DNA of 64,000 bases from Euglena gracilis (GCA_039621445.1 CP154957.1:45194309-45258308); one strand, 5' to 3'. Positions 10,600-22,560 are shown, counted from the first letter of the stretch. The notes: a model not told the origin generated them from the sequence alone. Translations and numbers: made by a program.

Positions 10600-12460
10600 T
10601 CCTGGGCTGTGCCTCTACCTTGTGTGCTGAGTTGTTGGGCATCGCCTTGTACAGCAAACTCCTACCAGGGTGCTTTAAGGGGAGACACAAGAAAGGAATG
10701 CGCATGTGCGCATTCACCCCGATGGGCCATGTTTGACTTCAGCCATTGCGGATGGGGTGTGTGGAGACGGTGTATGCATGTGCTTTCCCTGGTCTTCACA
10801 GCGGCCAAGGGTTGTGTAGTTTGCAGTGTTGGAGCGTCGACTCTTAGTTCATGATAAATAAGGGTTCTATGTGGGGGGTGACGTTTGTTGCCAGCAAGGC
10901 CACAGGTGGTCCTCCTCTGCCGTGCTTCGCACCAGGACTGCCTCGTCCTCGGACACCATTCGATCTTCGCAGCGAGGTCTACACTTCAGCCGTGTGGTTT
11001 CAAACCCAGGCCAGGCGGGGGGAGTTGGCGTGGGTGGTGGCATGCCCACCTGGGAGTGCAAATATTCGACAGTGTGGCTGTAATTTGAAGAAAATCACAG
11101 GACGCTTTTTTGCGCATGTGCGCATTCACCGGCTTTTCACTTATGCCATGAAAGTCTGCTGACGGCAGTTAATTGAATTGGGTGAATTAGGGTGCCCGTC
11201 ATTGAGGAATTTCCTCGGGCACTGAAGTCCCTTTCTCATCTGTTTTCCCATGGTGTGACACAGTGGAATACACAGAAAAGGCAGAAGGGAAAAATTACTG
11301 AGTTTATCGGCAAGTTTTTGTTGTGATGTGCTTGTGCTTGTCTGACGATCTCAAGGGCCTGGAAAAATTTTGGGGCAAGGACTGACCAGCGGTGTTCGCT
11401 TCTTTGAGTCCATTTGGATTGTGAAATAGTTCCGTGTTTGCAGACCGTTTTTGGGAATGATGCCCAAGATGGCGACAGGGGTGTTTCAGTCTCGAGGTGC
11501 CAACCCAGAGAGCACCGTGTGTGGAACCAGACACAATCTCCTGCGTTGCCCCTAATTGTGGGGCACAGTGCTCCTGGCACCGAGCACCGCAGACCAACGT
11601 TAGGATGTTCAGGGGGCCCATTGGCTGTGTGCTGCCATGCACGCTCTGGGGGTGAAGGACATGAATTCGTGCCTTGACACCTGCCATCGCCGAGCCCAGG
11701 GTTTTCCACGCCGCTGCAGGTGTCCCGTTTCAGGGTGTGGTCTGGTACGGCGACATTGTTGCCAAGGGTGATCATTTTGGTTCATCTCCCCCTCACACAC
11801 CCATGTTCTGCAAGCCCAAAACCATTTCATGGCGGTACACAACTGGGATTCAAGGCAGGCAAACAACAGGCCATACCCAGTGTGTCCTTCAACATCAATG
11901 TGCGTGTGCGCATTCCCCCTCCCCACAGCCTGTGTCCATTTCAAATAATGCGCACCTGTGCATTCTTTTGGGTTTCCAAAAAATGCGCAGGTGCGTATTC
12001 TTCGGCCTGGACACTCAGTGACACCCCTATTGTTTTGAATTTTGGAGGGCTGTGTCTCTGTGGCTGCAAGGATTTCCTTCCCATGCTCATCCCGAGTTCA
12101 CCAGGCCCTGCCCCCGGAAGCCATCAGCACACATTGGTGAACACAAGGTGCACACCCAGGCACAGGCTGGCTTGCGTCGCCGGTGTTCCGCACGTCGTGT
12201 AGAGTGTGTTGAGTGTGTGTCCAGCCACACATTGTACCACAGTCGTCGTGAAACAGCTGTAAATAGCATGATTCCTGGTTGAAGCAGTTTCAGGGGGTGG
12301 TCCCTGTGGTCGTGCTAAATCCAAACAGCTCATTTTTGAGGTGTTTACCCCCAGTCTGGAAGAGGCACAAACCATCCAGAATGCGCACCTGCGCACTCCG
12401 CTTCCAAAATGCGCGGATGCGCATGCTCACAAAAACTGTCAGAATTTTGTGACTCAACAA
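10600..12460. other. Unique-looking DNA with dispersed palindromes, no gene recognised
   Basis: Apart from the GCGCA palindromes this stretch has normal complexity. Open frames exist on both strands, but none carries a motif that could be recognised. Confidence 0.4.
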
Positions 12461-12743
12461 GAAAAGTGCATTCCCGGCTGTCTAAATTGTATGCATTGTT
12501 TATGTAAATTCTGTTACATAATATAATATGTATATTCATGTTAATTCATTAATATAAAATGTATTTGAAGACATTAGTATGATTACATCCCCCCCTTCCA
12601 TACCCAGCACCCCATCCCAAACGTCAGACCTAAACACATGGTTGGTGGGTGCCTGCACATTGAGCGGATGGTGATGCCCGCCGGAGGGTGCAGTGCACCT
12701 GTGGTGGAATGGCAGGTGAGGAGGGTAAGCTCTGAATGTGTGG

Positions 12744-13690
12744 TCAAAAGCGTCTCTGAACCCTCACAACAAACCTTTCCTGTGCTTCCAGCACAGGGCA
12801 CAAAACACCCCACCAACCCCCCACAGGAGCCACGATATAAAAACAACCGTGTGAACTGCCTGCCACAATAACGGGGGATACCTGGGGAGTGAAAACCAAA
12901 ATCTTCAGAAAATCCGGAGGGGGGCGCGAAAACGAGGCCACTGTGAAGGGGGTGGCGGCAGCCTGAGGAGGGTACCAACGCTCCCCACGACGGGTGCCGC
13001 AGATGTGGCACAACCAACAAAGCGTTGCGCGACAGGTAAGTCCAAAAAACAGTGTTTCCCTCAAATACAAATAAAAAAAAATACGGATGTGTAAAACCGA
13101 AAATTTCCATGTCGGACATTCAAAAACATTCGTGTCGCATTCGCTTGACGAGGTGTGCCCGGACAAAACAGGTCTCCCAAAAGTGAAAAAAAGTCGGATT
13201 CCTCAACAAAATCCTCGGACGCTGGAAATTGTGGTACACATTCCCACTTGATGACCTCGGCTTGACGGGTGCGCCACCCCGTGAAATAATGGCAACACAA
13301 TTGGTCTCAAAAGAATGCGCAGGTGCGCAAAAAAAAACACCAAAAATGAAAAATGCATTCCCGGCCGTCTAAGTACAATACAAATATATAATATGAATAT
13401 TGTGTGTGTGTGTGTGTGTATATATATTCACAGGAAATTGATTGATTTTAATTTCGCATTATAAACATAATTATACGGATCATGTGATTGGTGCCTTGCT
13501 TTTTGCGGACAAAAACAGAAAATTATGAGGCGTAAAACAACCAGACACCAGGCAAAAAAGTACCTTGTCATGTGTGCACAATATCTGCCCCAACGAGGCA
13601 GATTGCCCATTGATCCGGATGCAGCCCTGGAGGATCATTTCCTGTGTGGCAGTTGAATTGGCCAGGACTTTCACAGAACTCACCTAAAAT
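12744..13690 (-). CDS. Possible exons of an unknown protein
   Basis: Three minus-strand segments look more coding than their surroundings. At 13,570-13,680 it reads SSVKVLANSTATQEMILQG and continues to a GT donor. At about 13,130-13,290 it reads GWRTRQAEVIKWECVPQF. At about 12,960-13,045 a cysteine-rich stretch reads CRATLCWLCHICGTRRGERW. They could be exons of one gene carried by the element whose end lies near 13,370. No family was recognised, and the splice joins were not resolved. Confidence 0.25.
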
Positions 13691-13944
13691 GGTGTGGCAC
13701 ACATTGCATCATATGCATATGGACATTCAGACAAAAATGACTTGGTTATCAACACTGTGTGTGCGCAAATATTTATGAATGTATGAACCTTTTCAAAAAT
13801 ACTTTTCAACCAAAAACTTTCTGAGCACTCCTCCAAGCACAGGCAGAGGAGGAGGATAAAAATTGGGTCTGTTCCAAAAATTTGTTTCTCTTTGAAAATT
13901 CCTGCACTGCTGAGCAAAATTCTTTTCTGATGATATCATACCTC

Positions 13945-15195
13945 GAGACATGGCGTAAAGTGGAGCCCCCACAGTACCCCACAGTACCCCACAATACCCC
14001 ACAGTACCCCACACACCCCCCCACACACCCCCCCACACACCCCCCCACACACCCCCCCACACATCCCCCCACACACCCCCCCACACACCCCCCCACACAC
14101 CCCCCCACACTACCCCCCCACACCCCCCCACACCCCCCCCCCCACACACCCCCCCACACCCCCCCCCACACCCCCCCCCACACCCCCCCCCAAACCCCCC
14201 CCCACACCCCCCCCCACACCCCCCCACACACCCCCCCACCCACCCCCCCACACACCCCCCCACACACCCCCCCACACACCCCCCCACACACCCCCCCACA
14301 CTCATGTTGACTGTGCGCAACTGTTCGGGTGTCATTTTTTTGACTTACTCGGCCTTCGGCCTCGTCGCGCCGCGGCCTTCGGCAGCGGCCCGGGGGGGGG
14401 GGGGCCGCCCCCCCCCCCGGACCCCCCCCCAGAACCAACATAACATTATCCCTTGTGTGTGCAAGGCAACGGAAAGAAAATCCACTTTGTTGGATTACAG
14501 TACCATGGGTGAGCAACAGCCTGATTCTTTTTTGAAACCCAAGTTGAATGCGCGACTGTTCGGGTGTCATCTTTTTTGACTTACTCGGCCTTCGGCCTCG
14601 TCGCGCCGCGGCCTTCGGCCGCGGCCCGGGGGGGGGGCCCCCCCCCCCCGGACCCCCCCCCCAGAACCAAAATAACATTATCCCTTGTGTGTGCAAGGCA
14701 ACGGAAAGAAAATCCATTTTCCTCAGATTTGGCACCCCCAACACACCCCACCCACCCCCCCCCAACACCCCCCCACACACCCCCACCACCCCCCCCACAC
14801 ACCCCCCCACACCCCTCCCCACACACCCCCCCACACACCCCCCCACACATCCCCCCCACACACCACTCCCCCCCACACCCCCCACACACTCCCCACACAC
14901 CCACACCCCACACACCCCCCCCCCACACCCCCCCCACACACCCCCCCCACACACACACCCCACACACCCCCCCCACACACACCCCCCCCACACCCCCCCC
15001 CCCCACCCCCCCCCCACCCACCCCCCCACACACCCCACACACACCCCCCCACACCCACCCCCCCCCTCACCCCCCCCCACACCCCCCCCCACACCCCCCC
15101 CCACACACCCCCCCACACACCCCCCCACACACCCCCCCACACATACCCCCCACAGTACCCCACACTTAAGTGTGGGGGCTCCACTTTATGCCATA
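13945..15195. mobile_element. Inverted-repeat element filled with (CACACCCCCC)n minisatellite
   Basis: The ends are inverted copies: GGCGTAAAGTGGAGCCCCCA at about 13,951 and its complement (GGGGGCTCCACTTTATGCC) at about 15,175. Next to each end is ACAGTACCCC, then long C-rich minisatellite (13,990-14,303 and 14,735-15,150). Between the two minisatellite blocks lie two direct copies, about 243 bp apart, of a 190-bp unit containing TTCGGGTGTCAT, CTCGGCCTTCGGCCTCGTCG and CCCTTGTGTGTGCAAGGC. Open frames through the minisatellite are compositional artefacts. Confidence 0.75.
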
Positions 15196-15499
15196 TGTGC
15201 ATACCTCAGCCAAGGGTGGGGTCAAGAATAAATCCTCCCAGCATTCATTTCTGACCTTATTTTGAAAATCATGGTTTGGGGGATAATGTTTTTCAGGTTG
15301 GCCTCAGGGGGGGGGGGGGTTCAAAGCCACCAATTTCCCATTATTTTCCATGGGAAATTGGTGGAATTGAGATTGTTTGGGGGCATTTTCAAAAAAATGC
15401 TTTCTACCGAAGATTTTTGGTCATAATTACCAAAAACTCAAGTCAAGGTTTATGGGGATAGGGCCAGGGCTGTCAGTTAGGGATGGGGTTGCTGAGCTC

Positions 15500-15780
15500 A
15501 TATCTCAATCTTATATCTCATATTGTTAGAGTAAGAAGCCTACCACCTCCCCCCTGGGTTAGAGAACCGGCAGATTATCGCCATCACCCCAGCCCGCCTA
15601 TTTTGGTCGCGAGCGACGGGATCCCTCGTTTCCGAATCACCTCTGTTTGACCCCCAACTCCCTTGCCAGGCCCGGGTTATTCAGCCGACAAAGGGTCCTA
15701 ACTGGGTGGGATAAGCCAACCCCCCCCCCAGTCTCGACTCTGCCATTTCGCCAGGGCGAGATTTCCGGTCAATAAATCAA
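15500..15780 (+). repeat. About 270-bp dispersed repeat, copy 1
   Basis: It matches 16,880-17,150 through shared words such as TTAGAGTAAGA, GATTATCNCCAT, TCGCGAGC, CTGCCAGGCCCG-like, GAGTTATTCAG and CTCTGCCATTTCG. Function unknown. Confidence 0.65.
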
Positions 15781-15789
15781 TTTTTTTTT

Positions 15790-16440
15790 AAAAATATCTC
15801 AAGAAAATGCACATGAGTGGAAGCCGAAAGTGGCTGCCAGAAGAAAAAAAGTACCCCCGGACCCTCTATCGACCACCATACGCTGTTTTGGCCACCGACA
15901 CACCTGGCCCGTGTTCTGGCTCGGTTTTGTTGGGCCAAAACGGCCATTTGGGATGCTTTTTACCAGTTGGCAGCTTGACATTTCCGCCCTCCCACCCCGC
16001 ACCCACTGGGGGAAGAGGTCCACGTTTGAAACACACACTGATGGGGTTTTACAAAAGACATATCTTGCAAACCTGCCATTCTGTTGAAGAATGATATGGA
16101 AACCGTCGACAAAGGAATTCCTCAATGGTCTCTCGACTTGCTTTTGTAGGCTTGGTATAATGAAATGTAGGCACCTGGAAGAAATAATACCGCACTCAAG
16201 GTGAGTGGGGGGAAAAAAACGAAACACAGCACAAAACCATTTTCACCACATCCAAAGATGTCCTCCCATCAGGATTCTTTCCTTTTCAAAAAAATGACTT
16301 TTTGAGACCTGGGGAGATGAACCCCCCCCCAATTTAAGCAACCCCCTGGGTTCCAGGCAAGATCCAAATTTAAGCAACCCCTGAAAATGCCCCTGAAAAA
16401 GGAACAAATCCACCCCTGTTAACAATCATTGCTCATTGTT
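15790..16440. other. Unique sequence, no gene recognised
   Basis: A minus-strand open frame covers 15,799-16,227 but shows no recognisable domain or splice pattern. Confidence 0.35.
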
Positions 16441-16580
16441 TGGCCCCAGACGGTAGACTGGGGGGCGGGATAATGGGTAGTCGGCCGACTAGTCGGCTGG
16501 ACTACCCAATTGGTCGGCCGACTGGGCCTAGTCGGTAGCTACCATGCCCCCCCCCCCATATAAGACCCCCCCTCGGGAGC

Positions 16581-16582
<2 letters not shown>

Positions 16583-16630
<48 letters not shown>

Positions 16631-16687
16631 CATATACATATATATACATATACATATACATACATACATACATACATACACACACAC

Positions 16688-16720
<33 letters not shown>

Positions 16721-16746
16721 TATACACAATACATATACATTATATA

Positions 16747-16777
<31 letters not shown>

Positions 16778-16790
16778 CACCTATACATGT
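16583..16790. repeat. (TA)n and (CATA)n microsatellite
   Basis: Alternating AT, ACATAT and CATA units over about 208 bp. Confidence 0.97.
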
Positions 16791-16879
16791 ACATATGATA
16801 TATATGGGGGGGTCGGTCTCGGCCAAAGGGCCGGCGTTCGGCCGGCCAGGAGGGGTCTTATATGGGGGGTCGCTCTCTT

Positions 16880-17150
16880 ATCACTTTAGAGTAAGAGCGA
16901 AGCTTAACCCCAGGGAAAAGGGGGGGGTCCAACCCCCCCCTCCCCCGCCCCCCCCCCCGCCCCTGGGTAAACCGTGAAAACCGCGGATTATCACCATGAC
17001 CCCGGCCCGGTTCCCGGTATTTTTTTTCAGTCGCGAGCAAATGACCCCTAACTCCCTGCCAGGCCCGAGTTATTCAGGCGCGAAGGGGTCCAAACTGGGT
17101 AGGATTGGCCTGCCCCCCTGGATAAGTCCCCCCCCCCTTTGGACTCTGCC
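16880..17150 (+). repeat. About 270-bp dispersed repeat, copy 2
   Basis: Second copy of the repeat at 15,500-15,780, inside element M. Confidence 0.65.
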
Positions 17151-17159
17151 ATTTCGGAC

Positions 17160-17930
17160 CCAAAAATCGATATTTTCAAAATATCTCGAAAATGATGCAA
17201 AATCAAAGGAAATGTCCGGAACACCTAAATTGAAGCCCTTGGAACGCCCTATCTACAAGTATTTTGATTTCCCCGCAACTCCCCACCTAGCCCGAGATGC
17301 GGCCGTTTTTCGGTCCAGATGGCCGTTTTGTACACTTTTCCCACTGTCCGACTTAGCCGTTTTCGGGGGGGGGGGTCAAAAAATCAATGTTTTCAAAATT
17401 TCTCGAAAATGATGCAAAATCAAAGGAAATGTCCGGATGACTAATTTGAAGCCCTTGGAATGCCCCATCTGCGAGTGTTTTGATTTCCTCACAACTCCCC
17501 GCCCAGTCCGAGATACAGCCGGTTTTCGGCCAATTTGGGACATTTTGTACACTTTTTCCACTGTCTGACTCGGCCGTTTTCGAACAAAAAAAAGTCAAAA
17601 AAATCAAAAAAAACAAAAAAAATTGCCCGAAACGATGTTTTTTGGCCTCCCGGACCTGGAAAACCTGTTTTTGAGCCGAAAATGATCGTCTTTCGACACA
17701 CCAGCGCCCCGTTTTGGGCCGCCAACCCATCGACTTTAGTTCAAAACCGGGTCAAAAAAGTCAAAAAAAAAAGTCGAAAAAAATTTGTTTGCCCGAAACG
17801 ATGTTTTTTGGCCTCCCAGACCCGGAAAAGCTGTTTTTGAGCTGAAAATGATCGTTTTTCCACCCACCAGCGCCCCGTTTTGGGCCGCCAACCCATTGAC
17901 TTTGGGTCAAAAACGGGGCAAAAGTATTCC
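17160..17930. repeat. Two successive direct duplications (about 230 bp and about 190 bp)
   Basis: 17,160-17,390 is repeated at 17,390-17,585 (shared CTCGAAAATGATGCAAAATC and GAAGCCCTTGGAA). 17,620-17,760 is repeated at 17,790-17,930 (shared GCCCGAAACGATGTTTTTTG and CCAGCGCCCCGTTTTGGG). Confidence 0.85.
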
Positions 17931-18239
17931 AAAAAATCCAAGCAAAGAGGTACGGGTGGTATGGGGGGTTAAAATTAGTGTAAAAAAATTACTGAACGTT
18001 ACCGTAAATTGCAGGTGTAAGTCATGAATTACGCAAAAATTGCAATGCTAGACTTTTCGGCCTTCCATCACGTGCAAGTCCCATTAAGAGCTCAGCACTA
18101 TTCAAAACCTGGTCTTATATGGGGGGCATGGTAGTCGGTGAGACAGGGGGGGGGGGGTAGTGGGTAGTCGGCCGACTGGTCGGCCGAATACCCACTCTAG
18201 TGTACCGTTAGATAGGGCGTTCCAAGGGTTTCAATTTAG

Positions 18240-18590
18240 GTCGCCGCACCCCTCCACTCATGACCCTTCACGTTGCCCAAAAACTCGGGGGCAAAATCCT
18301 TTTTTTTGAGGGGGCATTTTGACATTGGCGGGGGGGGGGGGGGGGGGGTCTGTCCCCCGCACCCCCCCTCAAATAACAAAATCCCTTTACGTGGTCCAAA
18401 AACTCGGGGGACATAATTGTTTTTGTGTGGCATTTTGACATGGGCAGGGGCGCTCCGCCCCCGCACCCCCCCTCTCGAATAACAAAATCCCTTTACGTGG
18501 TCCAAAAACTCGGGGGGGGGGGGCAAAGTCGTTTTTTGTGGGGCTTTTTGAGGCGGGGGGGGGGCTCCCCCCTGCACCCCAGTCAAAATA
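18240..18590. repeat. Short tandem satellite, about 107-bp period
   Basis: About three units contain AAATAACAAAATCCCTTTAC and TCCAAAAACTCGGGGG, joined by G or C runs. It belongs to family B and corresponds to the arrays at 41,320-41,790 and 52,090-52,320. Confidence 0.8.
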
Positions 18591-19505
18591 ATGAGCAGTA
18601 ATGACAGTAGTAAGCAGTAATGACCCGGTCAAAATGAACAGTGAAAAGGACTTAGCCCCCCTAGTATTTTGCCAACATAAAGGGATTCTTTATTTGAGGG
18701 GGAGGTCATTTTCACTGGGTTTTCCTTACTCATGGGCAAGCGTATGATTCTGCTAAAAAGTGGCCAAAAACGGAGATTTTTCTCACAAATCTTTGCATAT
18801 TCACCCCCGATTGGGGGGTTCTAGAGCCATTCGGGTGGGTTTTAGCTGGTTTTGGGAGGATTTGGACAAGCATTTTCTTTGAGGGGGGGGCTTAAAAGTC
18901 GGCAAACTTGACCTGTTAGTATGTGCGGGGGGGGGGGTGCCCAGCATTTTGTCCATATTAAGGGATTTAATCCCCCTGTTATTTTGCCTACACAAAAGGA
19001 TTTTGTCATTTGGGGGTGGGGGGGGCTGGGGTGAGGGGGGCGGCAGGGGGGGGGGGCGGGTGGTGGATGGAGTTTTCTGCCCTCAAGATACAGAACACTG
19101 TCATTTGTACAAGATTTTAATGCAATCTTCATCTATCAATGGTATTTTACTCCTTTGCAGTCCCACAAACCCAATCCAGCTCCCCCATGGACCTTGCATT
19201 TTCATCTGTGGTTGATTGTATTGGTGCAGGGTGCTCATTTGACCCCATCTGGACCATTTCTGTGTGATTTGGGCCAGCGAGGCAATTTCTATGATCGCCC
19301 ACCAGTCTGCTTAGGAATTTGTTGACGGGAGGGGGGCTTAAAATTCGGCGAACTTGACCCGTAGTACATTAGAGTGGGTAGTCGGCCGACCACCCACTAC
19401 CCACCCCCACCCTGTCTCGCCGACTAGCTACCAACTAGGCCTAGTCGGCCGACCCATTGGGTAGTCGGCCAACTAATCAGCCGACTACCCACTACCCCCC
19501 CAGTT

Positions 19506-20055
19506 TACGTCATTGCGCTTCATTTTTTTTTGCTCGAAGGCAAGCATTTTCCTCAAAAATATGTGTTACACCTTTTATTCATTGGAAAAAAGAAACGTTT
19601 CTTGTTGACCGTTTGGTCCAAATTTAAGCAGCCCTTTCGGCTTATCCAGTGAAACCCAAATTTAAGCAACCCCCAAATTTACAGCCGGTTGCAAAAATAA
19701 CTGCTCACTGTCTCACGATGAACAGCCACCTGTCTCGCCGTAAATTGCCATCGGTCTCAAAATGACTTGCCACTCGTCTCAAAATTCTTTCCATTGTCTC
19801 AAAACGTGACTGTAATTTTCTCAAAAGCAAATGCCACTGTCTCACAATAAAATGCCGGACCCGAGAAAGAAACACACCATCCCGGTTGGAGGGAACACTT
19901 GCTGGCCGCAGAAAAATTCACAATGCTATTTGAGGTCCCGCCAAATTACCTGTACAATTCATTTGAAAGATCAGAGGGGATCTACCAACCCCCCCCCCGT
20001 CCCGACCTACGACCCTTTTTGGCCAATTTTTCCACGAAATTTTTGGGCCAGTGAT
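19506..20055. other. No gene; short TCTCA/CCACTGTCTC units
   Basis: At 19,690-19,850 words such as ACTGTCTCA and GCCACTCGTCTCAAAA recur irregularly; similar words occur near 23,915-24,020. Nothing else was recognised. Confidence 0.4.
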
Positions 20056-20059
20056 GCTC

Positions 20060-20245
20060 AATTTGATGATTCAGGTGGATTACTACTTTTAGGGCATAAA
20101 TTTTCAAATCTGGGGTTGGTGTCTCCTAATTTTGATGCCAAAATCCTAATTTCAGGTGTGGGGATTCCGAATTTTTTGGAAAATTCTTCCAAAATTTTGG
20201 GCTTGGTGATTCTGAAAATGTGGTGTTCCCCCGTGACTGGGGAAT
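20060..20245. repeat. AATTAGGATT-rich dispersed repeat (family G), copy 1
   Basis: The interior contains short repeated units around CCTAATTTTGATGCCAAAAT and GGTGATTC, and it ends GTGTTCCCCCGTGAC. Related copies are at 45,455-45,800 and 47,935-48,270. Confidence 0.6.
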
Positions 20246-20271
20246 AGCTCAAAGGGGGGTGGGGCATGGTA

Positions 20272-20444
20272 CCACCCCCCCCCCTTATTGTCCCACCGAC
20301 CTCCCCCCGGGAGGCCCGACCGGACAATAAGGGGGGGGATAAGACCGTACCAAAGGAATTTCATTGGCCGAGCCAAAAAAAACCGCCCGTCGGCCGGGGC
20401 CGAGGGACAATAAGGGGGGGGGGACAATAAGGGGGGGGGGGTGT
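20272..20444. mobile_element. Small TA-flanked element, family A copy 1
   Basis: It starts CCACCCCCCCCCC then TTATTGTCCC and ends with a G run then GTGT; TA flanks both sides. The interior contains GAGGCCCGACCGGACAATAA, GGTACC-like and AAATTCATTGG-like words shared with four other copies. Confidence 0.8.
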
Positions 20445-20449
20445 TATTC

Positions 20450-22080
20450 GGATCAGACATCCGCGGAGAAAGGAGGTTTTATTTGGGGGCCAAAAAGTTC
20501 ATTTGAAGTGAAGAAAATCTTTCAATGTGACTTTCGATTTTTCTTCCTGCTTCTCAAGTGATCCATTGGTGTTTTGGACATATAATGGTGGTGCGATTTG
20601 CAGGAATTTTTTTGGCTTTTTTTGGGACCGATTTTACTTTGGTGCCCCCCGTTTTCTGTGGGAAGACACAGAAATTAAAAAACTATTCTCATTATTTTTA
20701 ATTAATTAACTAATTAATCAGACAGCGCCCCTGTTGTTGGAATGGGTTGGCATTTTAAAAGAAACTCCAGAGAACAGGTTATTGGAACTTTTTGAACGCT
20801 TTGACAGCATTCGCAAAACACTTTGACAAAACGTTGTGAAGAATTGACACAGAAATTAAGATATTCGTATGCATTTTGTGCAATAGGGCTGTTTCGTGAA
20901 TAATATCAAAAAAATTCAAGTAAAATGGCATTTTGTTTCAAAACCCTTGTCAAAGAACCCTGTCACATCGGGAAATTCTGCAAAAGGTTTCACAAATTTT
21001 GTCAGTTCTTTGCAAGAAAGTCGATGGTGTCGAGATGGTGTGTTTTAATGCAGATTTTTTTGAAGTCTGTTTCAGGGGCAATCCAACCCACCAAGTTCCC
21101 GAGCCCAACCCATTGGGTTCCAGAGTTGTGCGCTGTTGATTTTCCAACGCAATCCAAAATCCATGTTTTCCAAATTTTTAGCTTGTCGTGTGCGGTGCAA
21201 AGGGGCCCATCGCTTGGGATAGTGGGAAAAAGGTTGATCCCCCCCCAAATATAAAGCCCCTCCCAAATATAAAGCCCCCCTGAGGGTCTTGAAATCCCGT
21301 CCAAATATAAAGCCGGGGGGGGGGGGCTTTACATTTGGGGGGGTTTAATAACAATAATAATAATAATGATAACAACAACAACAACAACAAATGATTTTTC
21401 CCTCATTTTAGATTATTTTACTTTATTCGTTTATGGGGCATTTTGGACCAGTGTTGGGGAGCAATCCACCCCCATTCTCGATCTGAGATTTTGTTGAGGT
21501 AAATTTTTGGGTCAAAAAAGTTGATTTCCCCGTCCAACAAAGAAATTCGACCTTCACAAAGACAAATCGCTTTTAGACCACCGAAATGGCCAAAAATTGT
21601 TTCCCTGGCATTTTTCTCCAGAAAATTTTCCCCTGCAATGGCAAAAGGACGTTGTGTGCTGAACCGTCTCGGTGAATCCCTCCGCCCTCTAAAAACAGCA
21701 TGCACCGTGCCCCCCCCCCCACACAAATAAAATTGCAGGTCTACTTTTTGGGTCTGTTGCTGATGATCCCAAATGGACTATTTTTTTATATTTCGGGGTC
21801 TACTTTTTGGATGGTTGCTGAAGATTTCGACAGCTCTCCAATGGCAAGGTCCAAAAATAGGTCCCAAAACCATATTTTTTCACAATGAACAAAAAAAATG
21901 TCTCAAAAATGCCAATTTCAACTCCTCCTCCAAAACTCGAGAGGAACTTTTGGGCGCATCCGCAGGGTGCAATTTTTTTTTGGGTCGGGTGTTTTTTTTG
22001 GAGAGGGTTAACACCCCCCCCCCCCTCGAATTTGTGCAACCCATTGCTTTGTAAACGTGAATAGAGGCCCGGCCATACAA
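20450..22080. other. AT-rich DNA without recognised gene; small repeats
   Basis: Includes a cluster of CAAATATAAAGCCCC units (21,245-21,345) and a short AAT/CAA microsatellite (21,345-21,390). Open frames lack recognisable domains. Confidence 0.4.
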
Positions 22081-22089
22081 TTGCTTACC

Positions 22090-22400
22090 GACCCCCGGGG
22101 GGGGGGGGGGGTCACTCCACTTTTTTAAAAACCAGTCAGTCACTCATTTTCAAAAAACCAGCCAGTCACTACCCCCCCCCGGGGGGGGGGGTCGGCCACT
22201 CAGAAAAACGGCCACTTTCCAGTCACTTTAGGCCATTTTAGGCCCAAAAAATTTTCCGGCGCCTTCGGCGCCGGGGTCACTCAAGCCACTTTTGCCCACT
22301 CCTGGCCGACCCCCCCCCGGGAGGGGAGGGGTCCCGGCCAAAAACCAGTCAGTCACTCTGAAAAAACCAGTCACCCACCCCCCCCGGGGGGGGGGGGTCG
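22090..22400. repeat. Tandem hairpins of C-run/G-run with CAGTCAGTCACT spacers
   Basis: Several palindromes of the form CCCCC(C)GGGGG(G) with flanking GTCGG are separated by AAACCAGTCAGTCACT-like spacers. A GGCGCCTTCGGCGCC hairpin sits in the middle. Confidence 0.85.
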
Positions 22401-22444
22401 GTCAGTGCTTAAGCAATTGCCTGGGCCCGGCGCTTGCCCTGTTT

Positions 22445-22560
22445 TTCGTGGGTGTGAACACGGAAAACAGGGCATATTTTCAATTCACGAAAATATGTCC
22501 TGTTTTTTGTGAATAGGTATTCACGGAAAACAGGGCATATTTTCGTGAATAGGAATTTTA
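22445..22560. repeat. ACAGGGCATATTTTC hairpin, copy 1
   Basis: Three alternating-orientation copies of AAACAGGGCATATTTTCGTG. A near-identical block is at 23,510-23,612. Confidence 0.85.

Larger units (their letters stand above)
9891..13328. repeat. Dispersed 20-bp palindrome GAATGCGCA-NN-TGCGCATTC, about ten copies
   Basis: Copies, perfect or with one to four changes, lie at about 9,891, 9,989, 10,018, 10,696, 11,109, 11,896, 11,947, 11,982, 12,379, 12,408 and 13,313. The central two bases vary (TG, CC, GG, CG, AT). Spacing is irregular, so this is not a tandem array. A lone partial copy is at 26,971. The surrounding DNA is otherwise mostly unique, and the cluster ends at the GCATTCCCGGC-type terminus near 13,358. 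Confidence 0.85.
16542..18131. mobile_element. TA-flanked element M with CCATGCCCCCC ends, nested in family B
   Basis: The left end is CCATGCCCCCCCCCC then ATATAAGACC; the right end is the inverted copy ending GGGGGGCATGG. TA lies at 16,540-16,541 and 18,132-18,133. Removing the element and one TA restores GGTAGCTAGTCGG, which is present uninterrupted (as its complement) at about 19,419-19,431 and 52,724-52,736. It holds an AT/CATA microsatellite (16,583-16,790), a 270-bp dispersed repeat and two tandem duplications (17,160-17,930). No coding capacity was recognised. Confidence 0.85.
16449..19505. mobile_element. Palindrome-ended element (family B), old copy interrupted by another element
   Basis: Family B ends contain GGTAGACTGGGG and tandem palindromes such as TAGTCGGCCGACTA, followed by TACATTAGAGTGGGTAGTCG. 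The left end here is at 16,449-16,541, the right end at about 19,320-19,505. The interior (18,235-19,300) matches the better-preserved copies at 40,880-42,230 and 51,767-52,715, partly in inverted orientation (for example the CACCCCCGATTGGGG hairpin at 18,800). Element M (16,542-18,131) is inserted near the left end. Confidence 0.7.

Noticed and set aside
13806-15254. Long Gly/Val/Cys-rich and Pro/His/Thr-rich frames
   Set aside because: Compositional artefacts of the CACACCCCCC minisatellite.
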